Below are positions 35,201 through 48,665 of a stretch of DNA of 64,000 bases, piece after piece; within the stretch, counting starts at the first letter, position 1, and every line of letters starts with the position of its first letter. Both the position numbers and the translations under genes were made by a program. The DNA is taken from assembly GCF_019649055.1 (NCBI RefSeq), contig NW_026570367.1, positions 124,001-188,000 on the forward strand, written 5' to 3'. The stretch is from Paramacrobiotus metropolitanus. Its lineage: Eukaryota > Tardigrada > Eutardigrada > Parachela > Macrobiotidae. Under the pieces are notes generated by a model. The model did no database searches, had not been told where the DNA came from, and saw only the letters and a program-made list of their open reading frames with translations.

Positions 35201-37716
35201 ATGTTTATTCGGTGAAAGTAAAGGATTACTAGATTAATGCGGTAAATTCAACAGAGCGCTGACCGAAAAACCTAAATGCAACCTGGAAGAGCTATAACAA
35301 CTTGGACAAATATTCAGTCCAGTTTTCTGAAGCAATGAAATAACAAGGACAACATTAGCTTTTATTTATTCGATGAAAAAGTAAAGATACATAGATGGAG
35401 CCTGGTGTGTACATTTTGCTGGATTCGGATGGCATTAGCTATGACTATGATCCGATAAGCGGAATACCCACAAACGCTGTGCGAATGCAAGTGCATTGCG
35501 CACACACCTGCAGTTATTCGGTTCTCAAAATTCGTTACTGCAGGTAACCACTTGAATAATTACGTGCAATGCAAACCTACCAATACAGCAGATAAAATAT
35601 AAAATTTATTTTTCGGTGTAAAATGGCATAAATTAAACGTATTCCGGAACGTATGCGGCTGATTAATAGTGCAGAACTGTTACGGCTCGGGAATTATTGA
35701 CCATTTTTAACTTCCGCCGCAATCGTGGTCCGGATGTCAAACCGCACTGTAGCCTGAGACTGCATATGTAAATGCTTTCTACAAAAACGAGCAAAACTTT
35801 TGAAAACAAAATTTATCATAAAATCAAACCAGTAAAAGATTCGAATTAACTTGTTATCAGCATTAAATAACTATTTCTGGTTAAAGTTAAAAGCAAGGGA
35901 AACTGAAATTTCCAGCGTTCGAAGACAGCGCTTTTATTCAGCAAGGTTCAGTGCGATTCGGTGTTGTCTTTATCTCATTTTATGATATTAAAGCTACTGT
36001 TAACAGAAATATTTACTCTGTTTATTGGTGGCACAGACTGCAATATAGTACTTAACATGGTCAACCGGTTTGCAAAGCCCGTAAGCAAAAGTACCTATCA
36101 GATTCTGACAAATGAAATGTTCTAAAATGGTGAGGTAAAGGTTATTCAGCCAACAAGTTGTCTAACTAGCCCCTGTCCAATATTCATTCAGAATCCAGCC
36201 ATCTTATTTCGTCTTCGGTGAGATTAATATTGTGCTCTATTTACAGCGATCAAATAGAGAGTTTAAGGTTTGATAACCTACTGCAACAATCGCTCTTTTA
36301 TAATCGTTTTGCTTGGATGCAGGAGCGCTGAATGTTGAAGTTTCAAAACCATTTTGCAATTCTAAACAAGTTCTTTCTCCTGCTGGTTAACTTATTTTCC
36401 ATAATTCCGTGTGTGGCTCTCGTAGCGACATGCAACCGGTGATCATGACAGCCTAGACCACATGTGGTTTTAGCCGAGAATGAATAAAAACACGCTTAGA
36501 AAGCTGAGTTGGGTATCAACATATCAACTTCCGGACCACCACATCCAATTTATATACAGCTCCGTAGATGAACCATCGCCTACTTGGTTGAAGTCTGCCT
36601 CGCTGCACGCTGCACGTCATCATAAAAGGCGTAATTTTCATTAATTATGGTATCCGATTTCGAATAACCATCAAAAATGTGACATCAAGAATCAGACAGT
36701 TCTTATTTAGTTTTATTTAACATTAGCGAATTGCTGTGTGGAAATACCAAAAACCTGAGGGACAACGCAAAACATTCCTAAAGCCTGGTCAAATAAAATT
36801 TAGTTAATTATTGAGCATTACGTTAGAATTTAAGAGATTCCATTTCGTTCGTGGTTTATTTAAAGTATCACCTAATATTTCAATAATAAAACTATAATTA
36901 TAGTTTTATATGTAAACACGATGCGCTGGAAGACAATAAAACTGCTGCAATTAAAGGAAAGGAAGCGTGCATTGCAATTTTATCACGCAAGCACGCATAG
37001 CGTAGTAGGCGGTCGCTTTCGTGTTTGTAGAAACAGCTGTAATTATGTATATTTTTATGGTCTTGTCAATGACTAGGATGAGTAATTTCCTCATAAACAG
37101 ATGCGTCAGCCAACAATCCGGGACTGCATGTGCGCTCCGCAGCTAGGTTATATATTTTCCCCGATCGCAATCTGAACAAATCTGTCAGGAATGGGAAGCG
37201 AAATCTCTCATATGCAATGGGCGTAACACTGGCCTGCAGCCGACATAATAATATTTTAAACAAAGATTTTCCCCCTCCTTATCCCGATCCTTTCATTATC
37301 GATGACCCTAATAAATGCAAAGCTCTGCTTGAGCACTCGTAAATGCGAGATTAATGATAGCGCGTCTCTATTGGGTCCTCTTCCCTCTCCGCTTTTGACG
37401 GAATAACAAATTTCTGAGCCCAGATGAAAATGGGACTCATCCGGTTACTGTGGAAATATTAGGCCTAATTACGACGGCCAGATCAATACAAAATTACGAC
37501 TCATCTCAATGCCCCGTCGAACGGGAAAACGGTTATATACGTTAACGTGAGTGCTGCACTGGACAGCTGTAACACGCGCCGTTGACGCTGCTTACGAGTT
37601 ATTGGTAGAGCAATAAGCGCTGTGCAGAGATCCTGTGCGTGTATTTTGCACAATAACCACACGTCGTAATTATGTCTGCGTGTATGTAGTGTTAAGCTTA
37701 ATAATTTATTGTCTAG
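29220..37716. other. 8.5 kb without recognisable genes, probably intron and 5' region of the PDZRN-like gene
   Basis: No frame here matches a known family. GC-richer but stop-filled stretches at about 29740-30300 and 31020-31130 could be promoter or 5' UTR sequence. One minute candidate exon is 35029-35049, with start context ACCATGG, coding MDFVILK and followed by a perfect AAG|GTAAGT donor in phase 0, the phase needed by the PDZRN exon at 37717. The 128-codon plus frame at 33097-33483 has no recognisable motif and is not called. A 22-bp palindrome sits at 36887-36908. Confidence 0.5.
36887..36908. repeat. Perfect 22-bp palindrome
   Basis: The two halves TAAAACTATAA and TTATAGTTTTA are exact reverse complements with no spacer, in AT-rich non-coding sequence. 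It could be a dyad binding site or chance in AT-rich DNA. Confidence 0.9.
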
Positions 37717-40700
37717 GTCAATGGAAAAGACGTCTCCCAGGCGAGTCATGAAGATGTGGCCCAAGCGTTTTTACAAGCCGTGGAACCAATCTCCATTCAA
37801 GTACTCAGAAGAAAACGCTCAACAAATCCATCATCCGTCAGTGAAGTAGCCAAACCGGTCATAAAGGACTCTGTCGGAGCATCACACCCGGCACCCGGGG
37901 AAGCCGATAAGTCATTAGCTGTACAAACAACCAGCAGCCGATCCTGCATCTGTCCCAGGTCAGTAATAATCACAGCAGAATTTATACCTCCCCAAAGAAT
38001 CGTTTTGCTGAAGTTTTCTGTGTTTTGTCGCCGGTTATACAGATGTGGATATAATATTGATGCCGGAGCGGCTGTTGTGGAGACTGGTGTTACGACGAAT
38101 CCACAGTCGGCGTCGGCTATCGGCAGTCTGGATTTGCAGCCGAAAGAGGATTTGGAAGACGACGATGATGGACTGGCTGATGAAGTGGAATTTAAGGTAC
38201 TTTGTAATTACTGTACCAATTTGCTTATATTGCGCCGCGGCATAAACACCCGTCACAATCCGTCAATAGGATTAAGCGGGCTGCCGTATAATATTCCACG
38301 CTGTCGGCACACGCCTGTGCCGCCATCGTGTTATGTGCGCTTACATGCGTAATGGATCACAAATCCCAATGTGAAGAAGCAACAGCTGCTACCACTTTCT
38401 CTAATTCGCTTTTACTTGAGTATTAAGTTTTGGCCGCTGTGAATTATCTGTGCCGCTAATCGCTTCGTCACCTTTTGCTGGACGGCAGGGTAAAATTAGA
38501 AAATATGCTGGGTGCATCAAGTAGTTAAGTAATTATACCGGACAATAAACGATGCCGATCTGACAACTGAAATCGTACAGAACAATAACATCGGCGGTTG
38601 TTTACTTTATATTTCGAACCAGTATAGCGAAGATGTAAATCTTTTTGGATGTTACCATATGTTTGGCAAAACTAGATTTGACCATATTATTAGATTTGCC
38701 AAAGATAATTAAATGTGAGTTGTGTGCTTATTTTTTTGCGAGGCCACTCCTCGACCGGCATCGAGATTGCACGGGAAGCTTGTGCTGAGCAATAAGACCA
38801 TAGTTTCCAGGCAGATTTTGTGTTCTTTTAAATACCGTATATAATTTTGTTTGAAGTGTAAGTCCTGAGTAAAGAATGTCATTATTATTTTGAAAAAGAA
38901 CACTAATAAGTTTTTTTTTAGTTCGTTAGGATACTTCGTATAGGAGCTGCAGACAGCTGCACATAATATTGCAGACTGATACAGAATACAGTGTTATAAG
39001 AATTATGCATGCATGCATCTATATGGGGTATATAATTATTACATGGGAACGGGTCTCTTTACCGCATTGTGTATGACGGCGGTATCGTCAAAGAAATGGC
39101 AAATGGCAGGATAATAATTGTGATGCACAGTGTGCATGATAGTCCGTAGGCTCAGTTTGATTAACTTAACTTATCAGCAACAGCCTCCCTCGAACCACCT
39201 AACAAAAAGAGACTGTCTTCTTTTATATATCGTAAAGGTGGGCGATCTATACTGATGCTAAAATCTAACAAATTTATCAGAACATAATTACAGTAACAGA
39301 TAGATGTCGGTGCATTTGGGACTGTCTTTGCACAGTCTTTATAATAATTACGTATCAGTGTACAGGTTTTCAAAGGCGGGAAAATAATAATTATACTGTA
39401 TTATGTCTGCAATATTTATGTTTGTATTATATTAAAACTAGTGGCACTTATCATATATATAGATATTGTAATATCTGTTTGGTGCTACATGCATCTCTGA
39501 GATACATCTGGCCGATGATGAGCCGCCTGCCGCAGTCCTCACACAGGCATAATACGAGACAGTCGAAATATAGATAAACACAAATACCGATCAAGGGAGT
39601 CCACGAAACGCAGTTTTTATTAGGTTATGACTCAAATTCCATTGTTTGTCCAAAAGGTTTGCACTGAAAGCAGCGTACATATTTAGAGTAGCACGATGTG
39701 TGATGCATTATGCGTTGGTGTAGACAAATTGGTGAGAAATTGTGTCATCTGGTCAATGAGTGTACAGATCCCGGGGAGTTTAAAATAATTTCCGGTTAAA
39801 GCAGCAGTTCTGTACCTGGGACACACAATCATTTCCTGAGTATTATAGTGGAGAAAATGGCAGCATACCACCATAATGGATGGTGTGCGTAGCCCAAGTG
39901 TCCGGGTAATCTGTAATCGGCCAAGTGGTTTCCATTTCTGACAGCTTCAGGGAGAGCAGGAAACATCGAAGAATGACAACAAGCAATACGCGCTTGACCC
40001 CTCTGGCTCGCTCTTATCTGGAGCATATTGCAACCGTTAAATACAATATATGCCATCTTTCGATGGTGATGATAGCGCATGTGCATACTCATTTAATTTG
40101 ACTTCGGCACGTTTGACGCACTCCTGCTGTAGTGAGTACAAAGCACTTTTTCCGAAATAGTCTGAATGTTGATACAAAACATGGTGTGTTTATTGCGTAA
40201 ACGCGCCAAAAAAATTGAACAAAACAGCATTTAACAAAATCTCTTACCGCACAAACCAAAGCGAGCCCGAAAACATGTGAAACGTACACTTTGCAATTTG
40301 ACGTGCACATAAAATTCTATTCTTCTAAATATCGTTAAAGACGAAATCATGTAGGATGCAGAAACAAACGTATCGTTCAAACGTATGGCTTTTTTTCGAT
40401 CGCTTCTGGATAGAGGTACTAGTATGTAAAATTAAAGGCAAAACGCTGTGTTTGTTTCAAAATACTGATCGGAAATATCTTTAAGACGTAATCTTTAAGA
40501 CATCTTTTTACTTTAGCCTTTTTTAAAGACTACATAAACTGATCATTCACATTCGTGCCGAGCACCGGAGCAAAGTGCCTTCATTATTTATGTGCTTGTT
40601 TTTGAAAATCCAATACTGTGCCTTTTTTATTCCATGATATAAAGCGCGTTAAATCCGCATGCTTGAAAATTAATGGCGCTAAGAAAACAAAGCAAGTGAC

Positions 40701-43327
40701 AGGCGCAGAATTTAGAACTACGAAAAGGGTGTTTTTATGGTGTTTGCGGTAGTCGTAAAATGCGTTTATGCGACATGTCAACACCTGGTTTATTTTAAAT
40801 TTCCATCAGAATAGCACTGATAAGAACTCAAGGTGAATAAAGCAGTCCATATTGCTCTTCTGATGGCACACATTCATAACGGGCATGGTAATGAAGTGCA
40901 CGTTATTACGTATGGCGATCAGGCATGTGAATGTGTTCATTTTTCAGGTAACGATAAGGAAGTCGTCTGGTCAGACCAATTTGGATGTGATGTGTCGAAA
41001 TATCAACACAGAAGGTAGCCGCTATCAGGCTGGTTTCGTGATTGTTGATCAGGTGAGTGTGCACAAGAGTTGAATTGTATGTACACACATACGCACACAA
41101 CCGAGTCTGAGGTCATGCCGATAATCTTGGACGTTCTGTAAATGTACAGATAAGGGATGAACAGATCATCAAGGACGGACTGCTTTGCGAGGGTGACCGC
41201 ATTCTGCAGATTAATAATCAGAGCATCAGCGATGCCGATCATGCAATGCGGATGTTTGCTGATCCATCTGTACGACAGTACATTATTCTAATTACTCGCC
41301 CCATCGATGATGAGCAAGATGATGGCGATAGTGTGGAAGAGCTGAGAATGTCCCTTTCCGATGAATTGCACGAAAACGCCGACGGAAGCGTGGACACGGT
41401 AGGTGTCTTCTATAAGAAATTATAAGTTACAATCGGTCTAGGTATATTAATTTTATGCAATGGCAAAACTACTTGTGGCATTTTAATTGAGACCAAATTC
41501 AGTTCTTCTGAGTACGTTTTACATGTGCAATATTATCTGTTTTGTAATATCGTATTAATTCCTGCGCGTGCATTTATGCACATTATTCAAACTGAAATAA
41601 GGGATCAGTTTAGTTTATGATAATTTACACATATTACACCATATTAGTTTTGGGCGCGATCCAGTACAACAATTCGAAAATTCTATGTACAGCAAAAAAC
41701 CACGGGAATGTGTCGTAGATTTCCTGTAGAATATGATGGTGTCATTCGCAATAATTAATCTTACTGTGATTCCAGGATATTCTTGATGGGAGCTTAACCA
41801 TTCATGAAAAGGACAGCGGTTTAGCGGAAAGTTGTAAGAATGATGATAGTTCTGAGAATGACTTGATGTCACCGCGCAGTTCCAAATACAATACAACCAG
41901 TTCCGGTGGATGCTGTGACGATGGTGATAATATTATGGAGATTAATGTCAAGGAAACCGGCATACAAACCGACGCTAATTTGTCATTTCCCCAGCGCCAG
42001 TTTCAAAGCCAGATATCTCTGACGAATATTGAGAATGAATTGCTGGCCATAACCAAACGAATCGAAATGGCACAGATTAATGCCGGCAAAAGCCCAAAAA
42101 ATACCGCAGAAGCTAAAGACCCCCCTACTCCGCCTCCGAAACCGCCCCGTCTGCCGCGAACAACGTCGCTCTCCCCACAGAATGTGGATACTGCTAAAGC
42201 CTTGGTGCCGCGGCGAAAGAAACGCTCGCGTAAACCTTCAGAGGAAGAGAAAAACCAGACTTATATTCCCGTTCGGCCGGGAGTGACCAGATTGACCTCG
42301 CCCGAATTTTGTGCGTTTTCATTGAGTTCCAGTATACCCAAACAAGAGAACAGCATGCTCACATCTGGTTTAAGAGGCAAAACGCACGATAACAATGATC
42401 TAAATACCGTATTTGGTGCAAACAATCTTGGATCAGGGAAACTCAGCTCTTTTACCCCAAAAACTCAAGCCGCTCCAGTTTTGGCTCCAGCTCAGCAAGT
42501 TCCAGTAGGACGGAATTCCTTCAGCTGGCTTAACCATTCGCAACTTAGAACGGTGCGGGAGGATGAAGAACTATGCCCACAAAAACAGCATATTTACGAG
42601 CAAATACTACCAAGCGCCAACTGCCCTTCTCTGCAAAGGTCATCTGGAGTGAAATCATCAGCCAGCAGACGACCGGTACGACTGATTAAGAAAAAAATTT
42701 TCTGTTTCCAGACACCACTATGATCACTTATTGCACTTGTAATTTACTGCAGTTGACTGTACAACGGTGAAATATTTCCGTGAACTATATATATTCATTT
42801 TACCTTGATTACGAACTTGAACATTTTAATTAGCACCTGATCTGCACGTGATAACATATTCATAATAGTACGGATTAGATGATGCTGTCCTTTGCAGCCG
42901 TTTTAAAACCGATCTTACATTAAAGTCGATATTCTTACAGGTGCGCAATAAACTTTTACACGAACGAGCTCAGAGGATTAACAAAGAACGCTGTGGAGTG
43001 ACCACGGACGACGACGCGAAAAGCGAACTGAAACTTGGACGGTACTGGCCTAAAGATGATCGACGCCGGCATCTCGAAAGTGCCGACACTAAACGGCGCC
43101 GCGAAAACGAAGTCTTTCGATTCCAGCTGGCTGTGCCCATGAAACCCAAGATTGTTCTACTTAGCGAACAAAAGCAGCTGCGAAAGTTTGCTAAAAAGGG
43201 GGATGGATTCGATCATAATGTTGGTACCAGCGAACCTGTCGGAAATAAAAGTTGGCACAATACTGCCCGCGCTGCTAATGCTAATAACGGTGTTTGCCAT
43301 TTGACCAACCATGTTACGACCGTGTAA
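37717..43327 (+). CDS. PDZRN3/4-like protein, 3' part (end of PDZ1, PDZ2, conserved C-terminal region)
   Basis: Vertebrate PDZRN3/4 are RING-PDZ E3 ligase scaffolds at synapses and junctions. Exons found: 37717-37958, 38043-38196, 40948-41052, 41150-41398, 41776-42675 and 42941-43327, all in phase. The first encodes the end of PDZ1 (VNGKDVSQASHEDVAQAFLQ, then QVLRRKR). PDZ2 runs from VTIRKSSGQTNLDVMC through GFVIVDQ and DGLLCEGDRILQINN. The next exon has HEKDSGLAESCKNDDSSEN, matching the EKDSGVGRTDES..NDESSE block of PDZRN. The C-terminus has RRPVRNKLLHERAQRINKER, TTDDDAKSELKLGRYWPKDD and ends TTV, a class I PDZ ligand, as in human PDZRN3/4. No RING, zinc-finger or first-half PDZ1 exon was found upstream to 29.2 kb. 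Either they lie in unrecognised exons or this is a short form without the RING. Confidence 0.88.
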
Positions 43328-44504
43328 CATATGGGAACAATACGTCTTTTGGTTTGGTTTAATTTTTGTACCTTTTTCAAAATCCGATTTTTAAAATTCC
43401 TTTATGCAAATGATTTGTTGCAAACGCTAACATTGTGTGATGTGTTTGTTACTTGGTTCTTCAGAGCTTCAGATTTTGAATTATGATGTACATAAATGTG
43501 AGCTATTCAATATATGGCGAGAAGCAAACTACAATTAAATTACCACGGTTAATTCTTCCCTATAGTTATAACCGATTACAATGGCCGCGTTATTGTTGGT
43601 TCCATGATGAAGTCTGCGGCAGGAAAAGTTATGGTTGAGTTACTCGCGAAACAACCCTGCCCGTTACAAAATTGATGTACAAGTACATCCAAATTTCCAT
43701 ATTATCGAAAGATCTCGCAGCATAAGCACTATTATTATTGTTTTTAATTGATGATGCGTACGTATGCGCACTACTGTAGGCACCCGATATTTTCTAATTG
43801 TATACAGTCAGACACAACTAAACACGGTCGCTGCTTTATACAATAAGCACTATTAGTATCCCGACATATGCTTTTAATGTTGCAAAAGCAAGGTTGAGTG
43901 TATACTGCAGAAAGCTAGATTAGAAAGTGTAATGTCATATTAATAATACACGATGAAAACAAGATATGGTTTCGATACAAGAGCGCCTTTCACCTTGAAT
44001 CACGGTTCTTGTCTGGGTCACAATTCGCCGGAAGGGATAGGATTACTCTTCGCTTTTCAGTTAGCCTAGTTCTTCACTTTTTATTATACACCTACCAACT
44101 CCGTTCAGTGAGTACTTACGACGTTGCCGTAGTTGTGGCTAACGCATTGTCTATGGCAGTCAAGTTCAGACTCGTCTTTTGTTTAGCCGACTCGTTTTTT
44201 CATCAACGCCTAGACACAGTGGCGCCAGGAGAACCATAGAACCCCAACCGCAAAATCAACGAATGGATGCAACACAACTGAGCTTTTCGCGCTGATGTCC
44301 AGGCCATTCCCAGTTCTACTCCGCCCATGAGGTAAACTCGTGAAAATATTATCTTGTAATCTGTAGCTATCGGAAAGAACTCACATCCTCACAACTCCAA
44401 TGTCAATAATATTATGGAGAAAAAGTTTAGCACTTTAGAAAAAGTAGCTCAAAAAGTCAGAGCGCTGTTGTTCATTTTAGTCGGATTACAGCTACCTGTG
44501 CTGA
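43328..44504. other. Intergenic stretch upstream of the nuclear receptor
   Basis: AT-rich with no supported frame. It probably contains the 3' UTR of the PDZRN-like gene and the promoter of the nuclear receptor gene. The 76-codon frame at 44009-44239 has no recognisable motif. Confidence 0.5.
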
Positions 44505-46542
44505 ATGGTTTTCTCAATGGAAAGAGCTGGTTTTTATAAAACACTACATGGAACACCGCCGCCATCAGATCGACCGCGATGTGTAGTATGCGGAGACGAG
44601 TCTAGCGGTATTCACTATGGCGTCAACAGGTACACGCAACTGGTGTAATTTTCTCTTTATCTTATTGTTGCAATCGCATCTCATTGCAATACCTCGAGGT
44701 ATCTATTTTTCTACGGTAACACATACCGTTGCTTGCAGAACTTGTATAAAATAATTATACTCTCTGCGTAGTTTACACATATCTGTACATGAACATACAT
44801 ACGCAAAGACCTTTCTTTACAAGTTATGGCATTTACAAAATTTTTCTTCTATCGCTGTCGCTTCCCTTGCGGCGCCGCTAGTGTTTCTAGAGTTCTTTTA
44901 TCAATTAAATTGTATCCTGTAGCTGCATTCGTAAGCAGTTTACATATTGTTAAATGATGTACTGTTTCCGGTGGTAATTTGCTTTTTTCTTTTACAGTTG
45001 CGAAGGATGCAAGGTAAGTGAGAACTTCACTTCGGAGATCTATCGTGACAACACGTTCTGTGTGTGTGCCCTGATCCGAGCTGTACAATACATGCACTGT
45101 AATCCTTGGCAAACATTTAACGGTTTATTGGCTCGTAGTATGGCTAACTATCGTGCTGTCGAGTAAAAACATTAATCATTTTTTCAATGACTGGTTGGAA
45201 TAATTGTCAGCAGGCAGATACTTTAATATTCAGCCGCAAACCGGTTATTTTAGCTTTTCTTTTGTTAAAACATCTATAGATTTTGCGTTTCGGGTTCTGA
45301 TGTGTGTAGTCGAACTCACATCAACATCAAGATGAATCATTACGATTTTTAAAATAAAACTGTGAACACTTACAACATACACCGTACGGTGTGTATAATT
45401 AAAGTGTCGTGCGGCACCCGTTGTTAATTTCCTCTGAATGCAGAACAGTGCATTATGTATGTTTACGCTCTTCTGTTTTGTGTATGTTTATGCTCTTACG
45501 CTTTTTACGCTATTTACGTTTTGGAAACGAATGACTGACCTTTAAATGTCTTCGGCATGCCTACGATCTCTTAACGCTTCCATTTCAGGGATTTTTTCGC
45601 CGTTGCATGGTGAAAGGGATGAGTCAAAAATGCACCAACAACGAAGAATGCGAAATTACAAGATTCGCTCGCAATTCCTGCCAGTTTTGCCGGTTGAAAA
45701 AGTGCATTCGAATGGGAATGTCCCGAAGCGGTAAACACGTACATTAACGAGACGTATCTGTACATCGGTGATGCCCAACCATCGTACATGGGCTTGCAAG
45801 TCTGCGGCGCCGCTAAAACATTTTGCTCAATTTTTTAGCATCCAAAGTGGGCAGACGCCCTAAAACAACCAGCGTTAGTACGGCCGATCTCGTAGCCGCT
45901 GAGCACGCCGAGGCGTTCAATCTAAAACCGGCTCATTCCAAATCCGTCGGCCATCGCCGCTCACAGTCACTCGTTCCACGTACGCTGTCGGCCACTTTCT
46001 CCGGAGCCGATTCCCCGGCCGACTACTCACGCCCTTCTCCCAGCTCCAGTCGCAAGAATTCGGCGACCATATGTGACGGTTTGCGCAACGGTTTAAAAAG
46101 TCTCCGCACGTCTAGTCCATTTAATTCTCATCTGCATTTGCCGTATCCGGACATGAGTGCTGCGCAGTCCACATCCAAGCCGTTGACGCAGTGGTCCACC
46201 CATCCTTCGCCCATTCAGTCACCCAGTCCGCTGGATTTCTCTACCAACTCGGCCAATTATGCTCACTACACTTTCCCGGAACGTGAGCAGTCATTTCCTC
46301 ATCATTTGCAGTCCATGATGCAGCCCAAAGCAACCAACGGGACGGCATCCGGTCACGGTGCGATGTCGTCATGGTCGTCGATGGCGAAGCCGGCGGGCCG
46401 ACCACTCCTGAATGGCGACCATGTTGTTACTCTGTCCGCTGACCACTGGCCAGCGCAGTCGATGTATGAAACGCCTGCAACGATCTTCTCTCCGGGCGGA
46501 TTTAATGGTAACTGTTTCCCGGCGATTTCGGAATCTCAATAA
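44505..46542 (+). CDS. Nuclear receptor with DNA-binding domain and no visible ligand-binding domain
   Basis: A zinc-finger transcription factor. Exons: 44505-44629, 44998-45013 (only 16 nt), 45589-45730 and 45839-46542; phases close to 328 aa. A TGA sits directly before the ATG, so no upstream extension is possible in that exon. Finger 1 reads [21 protein letters not shown] (residues 26-46) with P-box CEGCKGFFRR. Finger 2 spans about C62 to C81 (CTNNEEC ... CQFC), followed by RLKKCIRMGMSRSASKVGRR. The remaining 235 residues are Ser/Pro/His-rich and low in predicted structure, with no LBD signature. PSPLDFS (P225) resembles the PxDLS motif that recruits CtBP in Drosophila Knirps. Finger 1 looks NR1-like, while the SRSASKVGRRP tail and missing LBD recall the Knirps (NR0A) group. 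Only about 600 bp remain before the next gene, leaving little room for LBD exons. Confidence 0.85.
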
Positions 46543-47168
46543 AGGACAGCCTGTTTTTATTCGGGTCCAGTCTGTGCATTTATACGATCTTGGGACCAAT
46601 CTGATCTTACGTCAGCAAACTATGGATGCGCGGAATGTAACATTTTATTTGACAGCTCCCACTTTTTTTCTGGGAGCTGCTCATGAACGTAGTACAAGTT
46701 TTTTGATTGGCTGACACTATTTTGTGATCGGTCACTAGATTTCCTACAGAGTAGTATTTGTTAGTACTTTATTAATACAATATTCCATTGTTGAAATGTT
46801 TGTACCGGTGTTGTCATGTTGTGAAATTTGTGATTCACTGAATATACTCTCGCTTGCTCTTAAAGTCAGATTTGTAAAAAAACATTAAATTAGTGTGGGA
46901 ACATTGCATCTTGACGTTAACGTTGAAAGACGATGAAGGAAAGTCCGATTTCGGTTACCTACTCTATATATTATCTTGCTGTACATTTACGAACAGGGTA
47001 TCGAAAGAAAAACATACGAAAGCTGCTAGAAGTAACCACAGTTAAAAAATTGTGATATTCAGCAGCGCGATAATAGCTCGTTACGGTATTCTGAACATTC
47101 CGGCAAAAATCCGCCATGCTCAGGGCAACATCAGATCAGAAAGGGATATTTCATTTGCAACCGGGTCT
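46543..47168. other. Convergent 3' region between nuclear receptor and CNG-repeat gene A
   Basis: No coding sequence recognised. It is expected to hold both 3' UTRs. Confidence 0.5.
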
Positions 47169-48665
47169 TCATAAAGGTCCAACTTGCCCGTTTGTAACTG
47201 CCGTTGATCCTAATTAAAAAAAACCTGTTATTTTTGGTTAAATTTCCTGATATGCAGTTACCATAAAAAATGAAATAGTGTATGTCCCATCGCCCACCAT
47301 ATATGGTTCACACGGAATTTATTAACAATATTTTCCAGTGCGATTATATTTATACGATAGTGCGTGCGTACAGATCTTAAAAACTGCAGAACTTATACTG
47401 TATAAATTATTTAAGTAAAATCTTATTTTTTGACTTGCTTTTCCAAGAGCTTTCAGTTTTATTTATCAGAGAACTGTACCTAGTGGTGCGATCTGGGATA
47501 TTCCATTTGGTAAAACCGGTATCTTTGGAAGTAAATCCACCACTTCTCTGCTACCAGGCCGGATAACGGTATCTGCGGATATTTGTACTTACTTTTAACA
47601 TGCATAAAGATTAAAATAATGCTCTACCTACGAGTGCATTAAATTTTGCTGACTACGTACGTTTCGCAGTGCAACCGGTAAAAAAGTAAAGCAATAGTTT
47701 CAAAATGACACAGTAACTGTGGTAGCAAAATCAGTGGCAAACTACAAAAGCGTAGCAAAGAAACACTAGCCATTTTCGAATTATTATGGGTACCGATGGG
47801 AAGATTGTTGATTGGGCCGGAAGGGTTGGTAGGGTTAGTGGGATTTGACGGATTGGTTCCACTTCCAGCAGGCAGGGGACCTAATCATCATCACAGTTGT
47901 CACTTACGTTAGAAGGGCCCGGCCTTCATATATGTATGGCGAATTCGGGGTACCGTGCACATGGTGAATGTTACGAAAGTTTACCTATTTGTCCGGGGGT
48001 TACACTAGTGGATCCTACAGCGAAAAAACGGCATGGAGATTTTTCGCATGATGCACATACGCCATGGCTTTAATTTTTGCTTTTATAAAATAGGTTTACC
48101 AATCGGTGCGATTTGTGGCGTTCCGGTCTGCGCCGCTGTAACGAGAATAACAACACACTATTTTTGCTGTTCTAAAAGAGCCCAAATTTTTGCAATTGCG
48201 TTTTATGGCATTCTTAAACTCCTTAAAACACACCATAAAACTGGATTACGAAGTTGACTGTATTTTATACGCAGCCAGCAATTGTTCACTGTACATACCT
48301 GGATTTGCAACAATCGGGCTAAAGGGCAAGACGGATACGGGCGCGCCAGCAATAATATTGCTTTGCACTGTGTTATACGTGCAACCTAAAAGTTGAGTGT
48401 AGTTACGTACACTGTGGAGATCGTCATAACAAAATGCGCAATTTCATTAGTTGTTTTTATTATAATTCCTATGAGTAAATTTAAAATGGAAAGTAAATTT
48501 TACCGCCAAAAGGGTAGGTATAATATGCTCCGTTGCATAAGTACAAAGTATTGCTTGCAACGACAGGGCTTGCGACTGGAAAGGTGTTGAATCCATATGT
48601 GCAACCGCCAAACGGGAAAGCGTACAATCGTCCGTTGCAGTAAAATAACTGCTGCCCCATACGCC
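47169..48665 (-). CDS. CNG-repeat secreted-type protein A (unknown family), first exon unresolved
   Basis: I do not recognise this family. Minus exons: 48665-48504, 48385-48299, 48135-48100, 48014-47985, 47880-47794 and terminal 47209-47169. The five internal exons are all multiples of three and phase 1-1. Exon 48665-48504 has two repeats: YCNGRLYAFPFGGCTYG and LYLCNGAYYTYPFGG (the latter spliced to CTYNTVQSN). The later short exons encode Pro/Asn/Gly-rich modules with ends such as TPQIAPIG, STSVTPGQIG, PTNPSGPINNLPIG and final STAVTNGQVGPL. The Cys/Tyr/Asn/Gly composition and the paralogue's signal peptide suggest secretion. The 5' exon is not settled; a candidate is 49426-49372 (ATG, 55 nt, GTAAGT donor, phase 1), the same length and phase as exon 1 of gene B, but its hydrophobic core is weak. 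Function unknown; structural, cuticle or mucus roles are guesses. Confidence 0.65.
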
